This document shows, piece by piece, positions 25,711 to 32,540 of a stretch of 33,127 nucleotides of DNA. This DNA comes from Oscillatoriales cyanobacterium CG2_30_44_21 (GTDB lineage: Bacteria > Cyanobacteriota > Cyanobacteriia > Pseudanabaenales > Pseudanabaenaceae), in contig MNZA01000048.1 in assembly GCA_001873375.1 (NCBI GenBank), positions 1-33,127 on the forward strand. Reading direction: 5' to 3'. The notes below the pieces were generated by a model that was not told the DNA's origin, searched no databases, and saw nothing but the letters and a program-made list of their open reading frames with translations. Each line of letters starts with the position of its first letter. The stretch's first letter is position 1. The position numbers and the translations under genes were made by a program.

Positions 25711-25731
25711 TGTGGATAACTCTGTGGATAA
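25711..25731 (-). promoter_or_regulatory. Two DnaA boxes
   Basis: TGTGGATAA (TTATCCACA on the minus strand) at 25711-25719 and 25723-25731. The second, with flanking bases, makes a 13-bp inverted repeat with the first right-hand box (25719-25731 against 25741-25753). Confidence 0.85.
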
Positions 25732-25740
25732 AGTGGCTAG

Positions 25741-25854
25741 TTATCCACAGAGTATAAATACCTATAAAAAGTTATCCACATTTTCCCCAATGTTATCCCC
25801 AGATATTTAATAGTTTTCCACAAAAAAATAGGGCTTTTCCACAGGTTTTCCACA
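25741..25854 (+). promoter_or_regulatory. Regularly spaced DnaA box array
   Basis: Boxes begin at 25741 (TTATCCACA), 25772 (TTATCCACA), 25793 (TTATCCCCA, one base off), 25814, 25835 and 25846 (TTTTCCACA). TTTTCCCCA at 25781 is a further near-match. The starts 25772, 25793, 25814 and 25835 are exactly 21 bases apart, two helical turns, and the last is 11 bases on. Confidence 0.85.
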
Positions 25855-25984
25855 GGCAGAAATCAAATATTGGCATTCGATGACTGTTTTGATTATAAAA
25901 AATACTTGTAATAGTTGCTAATATTTTATGTTTTAAGCTTGTGATCTCGAATTAATATTTCTTAAAATATATAAAATTAAAGTA

Positions 25985-26047
25985 AACAAATAAAGTAATT
26001 TTTAATATCGCGGCTTTGCCGCGATATTAAAAATTACTTTATTTGTT
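25985..26047. terminator. 30-bp perfect stem-loop between oriC and holB
   Basis: Arms 25985-26014 and 26018-26047 pair perfectly, centre GC-TTT-GC, with an A/T-rich outer part and a GCGGC core. It follows the holB stop and could shield the origin from holB transcription. Confidence 0.8.
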
Positions 26048-26071
26048 CTAGGATTATCATTATTTTTCTGT

Positions 26072-27022
26072 TTAGAGCTTCCCTGCGATCTGTAAAAGAG
26101 TTACTTCCCAAACTAATCTTGGTTGTACATATCTTCCAATTAGCTCTCTCGCTTTATCCAGATATTGCAAAATTGATAGGGATTGATGATGTTCCCAAAA
26201 GTAGTTTTGCAGATAGTCAATCATCCATAGCTGCAAATCTACATCTAGTTCCTTATTGATTTGCTTGGCGATCGCTAGCGCACTCTTGGCATCAATGGGA
26301 ATTTGCTGCACGGAGTTGAGTAATTCTGATGGAATACTTTTAAATCTCTCAAAGGACTCGATCGCTTGTCCTGCGGAGCCTTGAGCTAGGGTGACAACGG
26401 TGGGCGGGATATCACTATATCCTTCGCGTGATAATACTGCTTGCGTTTGACTTTGATTTAGGCGGGTAAAGGGAATGCGCTGGCAGCGTGAGACTAGGGT
26501 GGGCAGGATTGAGCCAGCATCAGGCACAATTAGCACAATCGTGGCGTAGAGTGGTTCTTCTAGGGTTTTGAGCAAGCTATTGGCTGCCGACTCTGCCATC
26601 GACTGCGCTTCTTCGATAATCACAACGGAGCGATCGCACTCCAATGGAGAACGGCTGACAAATTCCCCGATCTCGCGCACTTGCTCGATCCTGATCTGCG
26701 GCATGGCTCGGCGTTTTAAGCCTGCGGCTTCGGCTTCTTTTGCCGTCAGCATTTTGCCCTTGTCCAAGTAGGTCGGCTCGACCCAAAGCAGGTCAGGATG
26801 GTTGCGATCGCCCAGTCTTTGGGTGGACTTGCGATCACCCAGTAAAACTTCGGCAAATGCTAAAGCGGTTTTGCTGCGCCCCACGCCACTCGTACCTGCA
26901 AATAGATAGGCGGGGGCGATGCGATTTTTTTGGATGGCGGCTTTTAGTAAGGCGATCGCTTGAACCTGCCCAATGATGCGGTCAAAGGGAGCTAAGGAAC
27001 AGGGAATCTCATGGCTAATCAT
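26072..27022 (-). CDS. holB: DNA polymerase III delta-prime subunit
   Basis: A 316-residue AAA+ clamp-loader subunit. FDRIIGQVQAIALLKAAI opens the fold. The P-loop reads GTSGVGRS (43-50), with Arg where active ATPases have Lys, consistent with delta-prime not hydrolysing ATP. Later motifs are VVIIEEAQSMAESAANSLLKTLEEP and the sensor-type LVSRCQRIPF. The four-cysteine zinc module of many bacterial forms is missing. I start at ATG 27022 (MISHEIPCSL). It overlaps the stop of the upstream gene by eight bases (ATGATTAG), which implies translational coupling. The frame is open further upstream but inside that gene. Confidence 0.9.
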   Translation of the reverse strand: MISHEIPCSLAPFDRIIGQVQAIALLKAAIQKNRIAPAYLFAGTSGVGRSKTALAFAEVLLGDRKSTQRLGDRNHPDLLWVEPTYLDKGKMLTAKEAEAAGLKRRAMPQIRIEQVREIGEFVSRSPLECDRSVVIIEEAQSMAESAANSLLKTLEEPLYATIVLIVPDAGSILPTLVSRCQRIPFTRLNQSQTQAVLSREGYSDIPPTVVTLAQGSAGQAIESFERFKSIPSELLNSVQQIPIDAKSALAIAKQINKELDVDLQLWMIDYLQNYFWEHHQSLSILQYLDKARELIGRYVQPRLVWEVTLLQIAGKL

Positions 27023-27728
27023 TCCAATTTTGCTGTTGCGATCGCCAAGAAGCGCTAGAGCGTAAGCTTGTCCGACTGGCACTAGATTCTGTATCAACTA
27101 GGCGGCGACGCAGCCACCAACGGATGGCTTCATCCACCGATGCTGAAGGGTCATCCGATATTTCCGAAAGCTCCGCAAATATTTCTGGAGAAACTTCCAC
27201 ATAGTGCTTACGTGGTAAAGCGGGAGGTTGATTTTGTTCTTCCAAATCAGAAGAAAGATTAAGGGTTGATTCTAAAGGTTCCATTGCGGTGCTAGATAGA
27301 TTTTCTGTGTGAGTATCTGAACTAGAGTTAATTGAATTGGGAAAGTCGGGCTTCTCTGCTTCGATAAATTCCGCCTTTTCAGGGCTTTCATGACTACGCG
27401 TTGTTGTTCCATTCTCGGCAATGTGGAACAGATGAAGCCTCAAGGCGGTGAAGGTTACGGCAAGATTGATGGCTGCTATTACTAGTAAATTTACTGATTG
27501 ACCTAGCCAGATGATGAGGGTCGCGGTTGTACTAATGATTAGCCCTGTGACTAGAAGATTGTAGCCAATGATTTTTTTGGAATGGGATGACTTAAATGGT
27601 TTGGTCGTAAATTCACTGCGATTGCGGGAAGGACGTGACTTGGAGCTAGTGAGAAAAACTAGGGAAATGATGATGTGGATTAGCCCTAGAGCCAAGAAAA
27701 ATCCGTTTAGTAGCCAAAAATCTTGCAT
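27015..27728 (-). CDS. Membrane protein with C-terminal ribbon-helix-helix-like segment
   Basis: A 237-residue protein of unknown function. Hydrophobic segments lie at about residues 6-26, 54-73 and 76-95 (FWLLNGFFLALGLIHIIISL, IIGYNLLVTGLIIS region, NLLVIAAINLAVTFTAL). An acidic, Ser-rich linker follows to residue 170. The C-terminal VEVSPEIFAELSEISDDP and VDEAIRWWLRRR (177-210) closely match residues 27-61 of the upstream 84-residue protein, and both proteins end in WND. The segment looks like the helical core of a VapB/Arc-type DNA-binding antitoxin. It is translationally coupled to holB. The shared tail suggests gene duplication, or a common partner. Confidence 0.75.
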   Translation of the reverse strand: MQDFWLLNGFFLALGLIHIIISLVFLTSSKSRPSRNRSEFTTKPFKSSHSKKIIGYNLLVTGLIISTTATLIIWLGQSVNLLVIAAINLAVTFTALRLHLFHIAENGTTTRSHESPEKAEFIEAEKPDFPNSINSSSDTHTENLSSTAMEPLESTLNLSSDLEEQNQPPALPRKHYVEVSPEIFAELSEISDDPSASVDEAIRWWLRRRLVDTESSASRTSLRSSASWRSQQQNWND

Positions 27729-27824
27729 AAATTTTGTTTAACTTGGTGTCTGCCGTTAAGAACTAAGGTGCGGTCGAACACCGCCTACCCTCAAACCTAG
27801 ATAACTACACTTAGTTGTTCCCAA

Positions 27825-28079
27825 TTAGTCGTTCCATTCTCCCCTTGGTGGGACTACAGGATTCATGGTTAGTGGGCGAGAGCGATCTGCTTCTTTGATC
27901 GCGCGGCGCTGCAACCATTGGCGAATGGCGGTGTCGATCGCCTGTTCAGGATCGTTGGTGACTTCTCCAAGCTCAGCCAGTAGAGCTGGATCGATTTCTA
28001 CACTTTTGAGAACCTCATTGAATAGTGCTTCACTAGCCGAGAGGTCGGTTGAGTTTGAGGTAGCTTTGTCTTCTGGCAT
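27825..28079 (-). CDS. Small protein with ribbon-helix-helix-like segment
   Basis: An 84-residue protein. Residues 27-61 read VEIDPALLAELGEVTNDP and AIDTAIRQWLQRRAI, a pattern seen in short antitoxin-type ribbon-helix-helix proteins. The C-terminus is PRGEWND, and the next protein ends in NWND. I cannot name the family. The gene is 96 bases upstream of the membrane gene on the same strand, so the two and holB probably form one transcription unit. No toxin-like partner is beside it, so a toxin-antitoxin role is unlikely. Confidence that it is coding is good because its shared motif is conserved in a second protein. Confidence 0.72.
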   Translation of the reverse strand: MPEDKATSNSTDLSASEALFNEVLKSVEIDPALLAELGEVTNDPEQAIDTAIRQWLQRRAIKEADRSRPLTMNPVVPPRGEWND

Positions 28080-28225
28080 AAGGACTATTTGAGTTTTAGG
28101 TTAGTTAACGAATTGGTGGGATCGTAAATGACGTTTTCTAAATTTTACCGAGATTTGTTACTTTGTGAATGTGCAGGGCGATCGCAATCTTGATTTTTAT
28201 AACGCTTTGCGCTCAAGTCCAAACC

Positions 28226-28274
28226 AATAAAAGCCTTAAAAGCGTTGCTTTGCAACGCTTTTAAGGCTTTTATT
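28226..28274. repeat. Perfect 23-bp stem-loop
   Basis: Arms 28226-28248 and 28252-28274, centre GC-TTT-GC. First of three consecutive perfect palindromes. Confidence 0.8.
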
Positions 28275-28275
28275 G

Positions 28276-28320
28276 TGCGGGTATGGGGATCGTTGCTCTG
28301 CAACGATCCCCATACCCGCA
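28276..28320. repeat. Perfect 21-bp stem-loop
   Basis: Arms 28276-28296 and 28300-28320 (TGCGGGTATGGGGATCGTTGC on the left), centre GC-TCT-GC. It starts one base after the previous stem-loop. Confidence 0.8.
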
Positions 28321-28365
28321 AGGCAATGTAAGGGCAATTCATGAATTGCCCTTACATTGCCTTGC
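28318..28365. repeat. 48-base perfect palindrome without loop
   Basis: 28318-28341 and 28342-28365 are exact complements meeting at AATTCATGAATT. It shares three bases with the preceding stem-loop, so the two cannot both be fully paired. Confidence 0.8.
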
Positions 28366-28420
28366 TTTGCGTAAGTCCTATGACTTTTGATACTGTATTC
28401 TGAAATATAGCAAAACCCCA

Positions 28421-28459
28421 AAACATAAGTGGCGGCGCTTCGCGCCGCCACTTATGTTT
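28421..28459. repeat. Perfect 18-bp stem-loop upstream of hisS
   Basis: Arms 28421-28438 and 28442-28459, centre GC-TTC-GC, GGCGGCGC core. It lies within the likely hisS leader or promoter region and is followed by an inverted family B leader. Confidence 0.75.
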
Positions 28460-28527
28460 GGATTTGAGCGCGAAGCGCTGTAAACAAGTTTTGCTTTGCC
28501 ATAAAAACACAGATCTTATTTGTATCC

Positions 28528-29793
28528 ATGTCTTCACTTCAGGTTACTCGCGGCACTCGCGACATTCTCGCCCCCGAAATTTATTATTGGCAGCAGCTAG
28601 AGACAAAGGCGCGACAAATTTTGGCTCTAGCTGCCTATAGCGAGATTCGTACTCCTATTTTTGAGTCAACAGAACTATTTGCGCGGGGCATTGGCGAAGC
28701 CACGGATATTGTCGGTAAGGAGATGTATACCTTTAATGATCGCGGCGATCGCTCTTTGACCTTGCGTCCAGAGGGGACAGCAGGAGTGGCGCGATCTTAT
28801 ATTGAAAATAAATTATTTGCCCAAGGTGGCGTACAGCGTCTCTGGTATATGGGGGCGATGTTTCGCTATGAAAGACCCCAAGCGGGTCGTCAGCGCCAGT
28901 TCCATCAGTTGGGAGTCGAAGTATTAGGCAGTGCCGATGCTCGTGCCGATGCGGAAGCGATCGCGATCGCCAGTGACTTTTTGAAAGCAGTGGGATTAAC
29001 GGATCTAGTTGTGGATCTGAACTCTGTGGGCAGTGCTGAAGATCGGGTTGCCTATCGTCAAGCATTGGTGGATTATTTCACGCCCTTTGTCGAAGAAATT
29101 GATGTGGACTCACGCGATCGCCTGACTCGCAATCCTTTACGCATTCTCGATAGCAAAGACAAACGCACCCAAGAAATTTCTCAAGATGCGCCCAGTATTC
29201 TCGACTATCTCAGCCCCGAATCACAGCAACATTTTGAGCAAGTCCAAAATTTACTGACCGATCTCCATATTTCCTACCGCATCAATAATCGCTTAGTGCG
29301 TGGCTTGGACTATTACACCCGCACCGCTTTTGAGATTCAGTCTAGTCAATTAGGCGCACAGTCGGCAGTCTGTGGCGGCGGGCGCTACGATCGCCTGATT
29401 GCGGAACTAGGCGGCTCCGATGTGCCTGCGGTGGGCTGGGCGATCGGGCTAGAGCGTTTGGTAATTTTGATGCAGCAAGTTGCGGAACAGGCTTCGGCGG
29501 CGATCGACTTTTACGTGATTTCCCGTGGTGAAGCTGCCGAAGCTAAGTCCTTATATATTGCTCAAGTTTTGCGTCAGGCTGGGTTTAGTGCGGAACTAGA
29601 CTTGAGCGGGGCAAAGTTTGACAAGCAGTTTAAACGGGCAAGTAATGCCAAGGCAAAAGCGGCGATCGTGCTGGGGGATGCGGAAATTGAGGCGGGACAA
29701 ATACAGGTTAAATGGCTAGAGTCGGGCGACCAAGAAGCGATCGCGATCGCGGATTTGGTCGCTAATCCTGAGATTTTGCGAGAAAAGTTGTAA
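28528..29793 (+). CDS. hisS: Histidyl-tRNA synthetase
   Basis: A 421-residue class II synthetase. The N-terminal RGTRDILAPE is the usual start. Motif 2 is seen as TLRPEGTAGVARSYIE and the adjacent FRYERPQAGRQRQFHQLGVE. The histidine-specific RGLDYYTRTAFEIQ and GGGRYDRLIAELGG, and motif 3 GWAIGLERLVIL, follow. The C-terminal anticodon-binding domain begins near residue 325 (IDFYVISRGEAAEAKSLYIA). Complete length. It begins after a palindrome-rich leader and ends before a 20-bp stem-loop. Confidence 0.96.
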   Translation: MSSLQVTRGTRDILAPEIYYWQQLETKARQILALAAYSEIRTPIFESTELFARGIGEATDIVGKEMYTFNDRGDRSLTLRPEGTAGVARSYIENKLFAQGGVQRLWYMGAMFRYERPQAGRQRQFHQLGVEVLGSADARADAEAIAIASDFLKAVGLTDLVVDLNSVGSAEDRVAYRQALVDYFTPFVEEIDVDSRDRLTRNPLRILDSKDKRTQEISQDAPSILDYLSPESQQHFEQVQNLLTDLHISYRINNRLVRGLDYYTRTAFEIQSSQLGAQSAVCGGGRYDRLIAELGGSDVPAVGWAIGLERLVILMQQVAEQASAAIDFYVISRGEAAEAKSLYIAQVLRQAGFSAELDLSGAKFDKQFKRASNAKAKAAIVLGDAEIEAGQIQVKWLESGDQEAIAIADLVANPEILREKL

Positions 29794-29810
29794 GGGCTTC
29801 GCCGCACCAT

Positions 29811-29882
29811 CCAAAATAAAAAAGCATTGCTTTGCAATGCTTTTTTATTTTGGGGTTGTTGACTGAGGCACAAAGCGCTGTA
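29811..29882. terminator. 20-bp perfect stem-loop after hisS with family B leader
   Basis: Arms 29811-29830 and 29834-29853, centre GC-TTT-GC, A-run and T-run around the stem. The inverted leader GGCACAAAGCGCTGTA ends at 29882. Confidence 0.8.
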
Positions 29883-29937
29883 GGGCAAAATAGCGCTAAA
29901 GTATTTGTAAATATACATAAATACATACGGCAAGCTT

Positions 29938-30702
29938 ATGTCTCGTTTACCTATCTTGATCGCCAATGCTCTCAGCAATCGCACTGCTCTCAAAATCATT
30001 AGCGGGCTGCAAAACTTTGATCACGACTCCGTAAAAATGGTTGTCCAAGCCGCCGATCGCGGTGGTGCTACTTTTGTGGATATCGCCGCCGATGCCGAAT
30101 TGATTGCGATCGCCAAGGCTAACTGCTCCTTGCCCATTTGTGTATCAGCAGTCGAAGCCAGCAAGTTAGTGGAAGCGGTTGCTCAAGGCGCAGATCTTGT
30201 CGAAATCGGTAACTACGACAGTTTCTATGCTCAGGGTCGGACTTTTACTGCCGATGAAATCATTGCTTTGACCATCGAAACCAGAGCCTTGCTACCTCAC
30301 ACCGCCATTTCTGTCACCGTTCCCCACACCTTGACCCTCGATCAGCAAGTTACCCTCGCCGAAAAACTTGCCGAAGTTGGCGCAGACCTGATCCAAACTG
30401 AAGGTGGTACGAGTGCTGCCCCAGTTCATGCAGGTGTATTGGGTGCGATCGAAAAAGCCGCACCAACCCTCGCGGCGGCTCATGCCATCAGCCGCGCCGT
30501 TGCCATTCCTGTTCTCTGTGCATCTGGCTTGAGCAATATCACAGCTCCGATGGCGATCGCGGCGGGCGCAGCAGGTGTTGGTGTTGGTTCGGCGGTTAAC
30601 CAACTCAACGACATGGTTTCCATGATTGCCACCGTTCGCGCTCTTAGAGAGTCCTTGTCCGAGTCTTTGGATCTCGCTGTTGCTAAGCAAGCAACTGTGT
30701 AG
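29938..30702 (+). CDS. ycf23: DUF561/Ycf23 TIM-barrel protein
   Basis: A 254-residue protein conserved in cyanobacteria and in red-algal plastids as Ycf23. The fold looks like a TIM barrel: ALKIISGLQNFDHDSVKMVV, GGATFVDIAAD, LPICVSAVE, VAQGADLVEIGNYD, LAEVGADLIQTEGG, IPVLCASGLS and a phosphate-binding-like end GAAGVGVGSAVN. The biochemical function is unknown to me. It starts at ATG 29938 and ends just before a bidirectional terminator. Confidence 0.87.
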   Translation: MSRLPILIANALSNRTALKIISGLQNFDHDSVKMVVQAADRGGATFVDIAADAELIAIAKANCSLPICVSAVEASKLVEAVAQGADLVEIGNYDSFYAQGRTFTADEIIALTIETRALLPHTAISVTVPHTLTLDQQVTLAEKLAEVGADLIQTEGGTSAAPVHAGVLGAIEKAAPTLAAAHAISRAVAIPVLCASGLSNITAPMAIAAGAAGVGVGSAVNQLNDMVSMIATVRALRESLSESLDLAVAKQATV

Positions 30703-30710
30703 TTTGCCAA

Positions 30711-30755
30711 CCCAAATAAAAAAAGGCTGGCGTAGCCAGCCTTTTTTTATTTGGG
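30711..30755. terminator. 21-bp perfect stem-loop between ycf23 and the recombinase
   Basis: Arms 30711-30731 and 30735-30755, centre GC-GTA-GC, with a T7 run in the right arm. It follows the ycf23 stop by about eight bases, so it is likely that gene's terminator. Confidence 0.85.
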
Positions 30756-30783
30756 GGGAGTCCAATTTACAAACATTACTGAT

Positions 30784-31725
30784 ATGCCAGTTCCAGAACC
30801 AGTTTTAGTTATTTACAGTGAACCGCCCAAGGCGATCGCCACGACAGACTTGCGCCAAGCGAGGATTGATGAATTCTTAGCATCCAGATCTTTGCAACCC
30901 AAGAGCCGTCAGGCTTATCAAGCCGACTTGCGGATATTTATGGATTGGTGCGATCTGGCTTGGGTGGAGGTGAGTCGGCGCAAAATGACGCAGTTTAAAA
31001 CTTTTTTGCTGAAGGAACGAAAACTAGCCCTGAGTTCAGTGAATCGGGTGTTGCGTACTTTGAAATCCTTTTATCGATGGATGTTGCTCTCGGAATATGT
31101 GGCGGCTGATCCTACTATTGGCATTCAGCAAGAGCGATTGCCTGATCCTGTGGCAAAGGATTTGGAAGATGAGGAGGTGTTGCGGATTTATGAGGCGATC
31201 GCCTTGAGTAAGGTGATGATGCGCGATCGGGCTTTGTTTTCGGTGTTGTTACATGGGTTGCGTGCCGAGGAGGTCTGTCGGCTAAATGTTGAGGACTATG
31301 TGAACGGGGAATTGGTGATCAAGGAGGCGAAGTGGGACAGTAAAGGAGAAGTGCCTTTGACGAAGTTGGGGACTCAGGATTTGGATGCTTATTTGGAATG
31401 GCGAAGCGAACAAAAAGAAGAATTATCACCTGAAAGTCCTTTGTTTGTGTCTTACTCCAATCGCAGTCAGGGTAGGCGATTGACCTATTGGGGCATCCGT
31501 CATGTGATGGATGATCTGGCGGAGAAGACAGGAATTGATTTGCATTCCCATCGCGGACGACATACCTTTGCCACAAATTTAATTGTCAAGTACGAGTTGG
31601 ATCCATCCTTGGCGATGGAATTAACGCGGCATCGCGATGTGAAAAGTTTTAGACGCTATACCAATCGCAAAAATAAGATCGCGGCGAAACGTGCTTTTTT
31701 AAAAGCAGCCGAAAAGTTGGATTAA
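30784..31725 (+). CDS. Tyrosine recombinase/integrase
   Basis: A 313-residue site-specific recombinase. The N-terminal SAM-like core-binding domain covers about residues 22-110 (FLASRSLQPKSRQAYQADLR, LSSVNRVLRTLKSFYRWM). The catalytic set is complete: R160 in HGLRAEEVCRL, probable K188, H256 and R259 in HRGRH, H283 and the nucleophile Y292 in FRRYTN. I start at ATG 30784; the longer frame begins at a TTG inside the terminator. It lacks visible att sites, an excisionase or phage genes nearby, so it may be a resident chromosomal recombinase, not a recent mobile element. Its target is unknown. Confidence 0.88.
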   Translation: MPVPEPVLVIYSEPPKAIATTDLRQARIDEFLASRSLQPKSRQAYQADLRIFMDWCDLAWVEVSRRKMTQFKTFLLKERKLALSSVNRVLRTLKSFYRWMLLSEYVAADPTIGIQQERLPDPVAKDLEDEEVLRIYEAIALSKVMMRDRALFSVLLHGLRAEEVCRLNVEDYVNGELVIKEAKWDSKGEVPLTKLGTQDLDAYLEWRSEQKEELSPESPLFVSYSNRSQGRRLTYWGIRHVMDDLAEKTGIDLHSHRGRHTFATNLIVKYELDPSLAMELTRHRDVKSFRRYTNRKNKIAAKRAFLKAAEKLD

Positions 31726-31728
31726 AGT

Positions 31729-31796
31729 TACAACGCTTCGCGCTTACTTAAACCACAGAGAAATTTTTGTGCATCGCGGCTCCGCCGCGATGCACA
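31729..31796. repeat. Family B leader and perfect stem-loop after the recombinase
   Basis: Leader TACAACGCTTCGCGCTT, then CAGAGAAATTTTTG, then 13-bp arms 31768-31780 and 31784-31796, centre GC-TCC-GC. CAGAGAAATTTTTG also occurs at 7165. Confidence 0.75.
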
Positions 31797-31802
31797 GACT
31801 TA

Positions 31803-31855
31803 CAGTAATACCAAATAAAGAAATGGCTCCGCCATTTCTTTATTTGGTATTACTG
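31803..31855. repeat. 25-bp perfect stem-loop
   Basis: Arms 31803-31827 and 31831-31855, centre GC-TCC-GC. The inner AAAGAAATGGC matches the stem of repeat family C. Confidence 0.8.
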
Positions 31856-31866
31856 GATTAGGCGCA

Positions 31867-31919
31867 AAACCAAAAAGGCTGATTCGCACGCTTCGCGTGC
31901 GAATCAGCCTTTTTGGTTT
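31867..31919. terminator. 25-bp perfect stem-loop after moaB
   Basis: Arms 31867-31891 and 31895-31919, centre GC-TTC-GC. It ends right beside the moaB stop and lies between convergent genes. Confidence 0.8.
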
Positions 31920-31920
31920 C

Positions 31921-32436
31921 TTAATGCAAACCTTTGAGTTGGCGTACAAGATGAATAATCTCTGGCAAAATCAACTGCTCGATCGCCAACTTAACTGCAT
32001 TACTCGAACCAGGTAAGGAAAATACTAATTTGCCCTGATAAATTCCTGCTGCCGATCTCGAAGCGATCGCCCTAGAACCGACCTCTTGCCAGCTTAAATA
32101 ACGAAACATCTCCCCAAACCCTGGCAAGGTTTTTTCCAACAAAGCGGCGATCGCATCATAGGTGGTGTCCCTTGGCGCAATTCCAGTGCCGCCATTAAGG
32201 ATAATTGCATCTAAGGTGGCGATCGCGGCTAATTTCTGCATTTGTGCGCGGATTTGGTCTGGTTCATCCTTGACCAGATCGTAATAATCAATTAAATGCC
32301 CTGCATTGATCATTGACTGTTTAATGAAGTTACCGCTTTTGTCAGTTTCAGGGGTGCGCGTATCGCTGACTGTAATTACCGCGCAATGCACTTGATAGGA
32401 AGGTGGATCGGGACAAGGATTTTGAGCGGGATTCAT
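31921..32436 (-). CDS. moaB: Molybdenum cofactor biosynthesis protein MoaB
   Basis: A 171-residue protein of the MoaB/MogA family. AVITVSDTRTPETDKSGNFI (19-38) and NGGTGIAPRDTTYDAI (81-96), which holds the GGTG molybdopterin-binding loop, are both complete. LVFSLPGSSNAVKLAIEQLILPEI is the C-terminal signature. These proteins bind or adenylylate molybdopterin on the way to molybdenum cofactor. The family name is sure; whether it acts as the adenylyltransferase is not. No other mo gene is close. Confidence 0.92.
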   Translation of the reverse strand: MNPAQNPCPDPPSYQVHCAVITVSDTRTPETDKSGNFIKQSMINAGHLIDYYDLVKDEPDQIRAQMQKLAAIATLDAIILNGGTGIAPRDTTYDAIAALLEKTLPGFGEMFRYLSWQEVGSRAIASRSAAGIYQGKLVFSLPGSSNAVKLAIEQLILPEIIHLVRQLKGLH

Positions 32437-32458
32437 AATTTTTAAAACAAATTTATAG

Positions 32459-32489
32459 TTTAAAAGCGTTGCTGGGCAACGCTTTTAAA
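32459..32489. repeat. 14-bp perfect stem-loop upstream of moaB
   Basis: Arms 32459-32472 and 32476-32489, centre GC-TGG-GC. It falls between psb28 and moaB, so either a psb28 terminator or part of the moaB leader. Confidence 0.7.
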
Positions 32490-32501
32490 GTTTTTTATAT
32501 C

Positions 32502-32539
32502 AAATTAGAGAGAGTCCGCTAGCGGACTCTCTCTAATTT
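32502..32539. terminator. 38-base perfect palindrome after psb28
   Basis: 32502-32520 and 32521-32539 meet at CCGCTAGCGG with no loop. Ends next to the psb28 stop and a T-run. Confidence 0.8.
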
Positions 32540-32540
32540 T

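Larger units (their letters stand above)
25251..26071. other. Candidate chromosomal replication origin (oriC)
   Basis: No ORF lies in these 821 bases between dnaN and holB, and both neighbouring genes belong to the replicase. The core is 25633-25864: nine sites match TTATCCACA or TTTTCCACA exactly, and two more match with one base different. The box orientation flips at about 25732-25740. To the left (25400-25632) is A/T-rich DNA, a candidate unwinding element. To the right (25880-25984) is another A/T-rich stretch. A long palindrome at 25985-26047 closes the region. The gene context, box number and base composition all support oriC. Only replication mapping can confirm it. Confidence 0.92.
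28080..28527. repeat. Gene-free region with four stem-loops
   Basis: No gene is visible between the 84-residue protein and hisS, which start divergently. The first 110 bases (28080-28198) show only a HIP1 site and A/T-rich DNA. From 28199 a family B leader runs into four stem-loops at 28226, 28276, 28318 and 28421. A second, inverted leader copy ends near 28482. Confidence 0.75.

Noticed and set aside
27825-28079. Type II toxin-antitoxin module
   Set aside because: The small protein has an antitoxin-like segment, but no toxin-sized partner with PIN, RelE or similar motifs is adjacent.
30292-30765. Long minus-strand open frame inside ycf23
   Set aside because: It is antisense to a conserved protein and spans the terminator.
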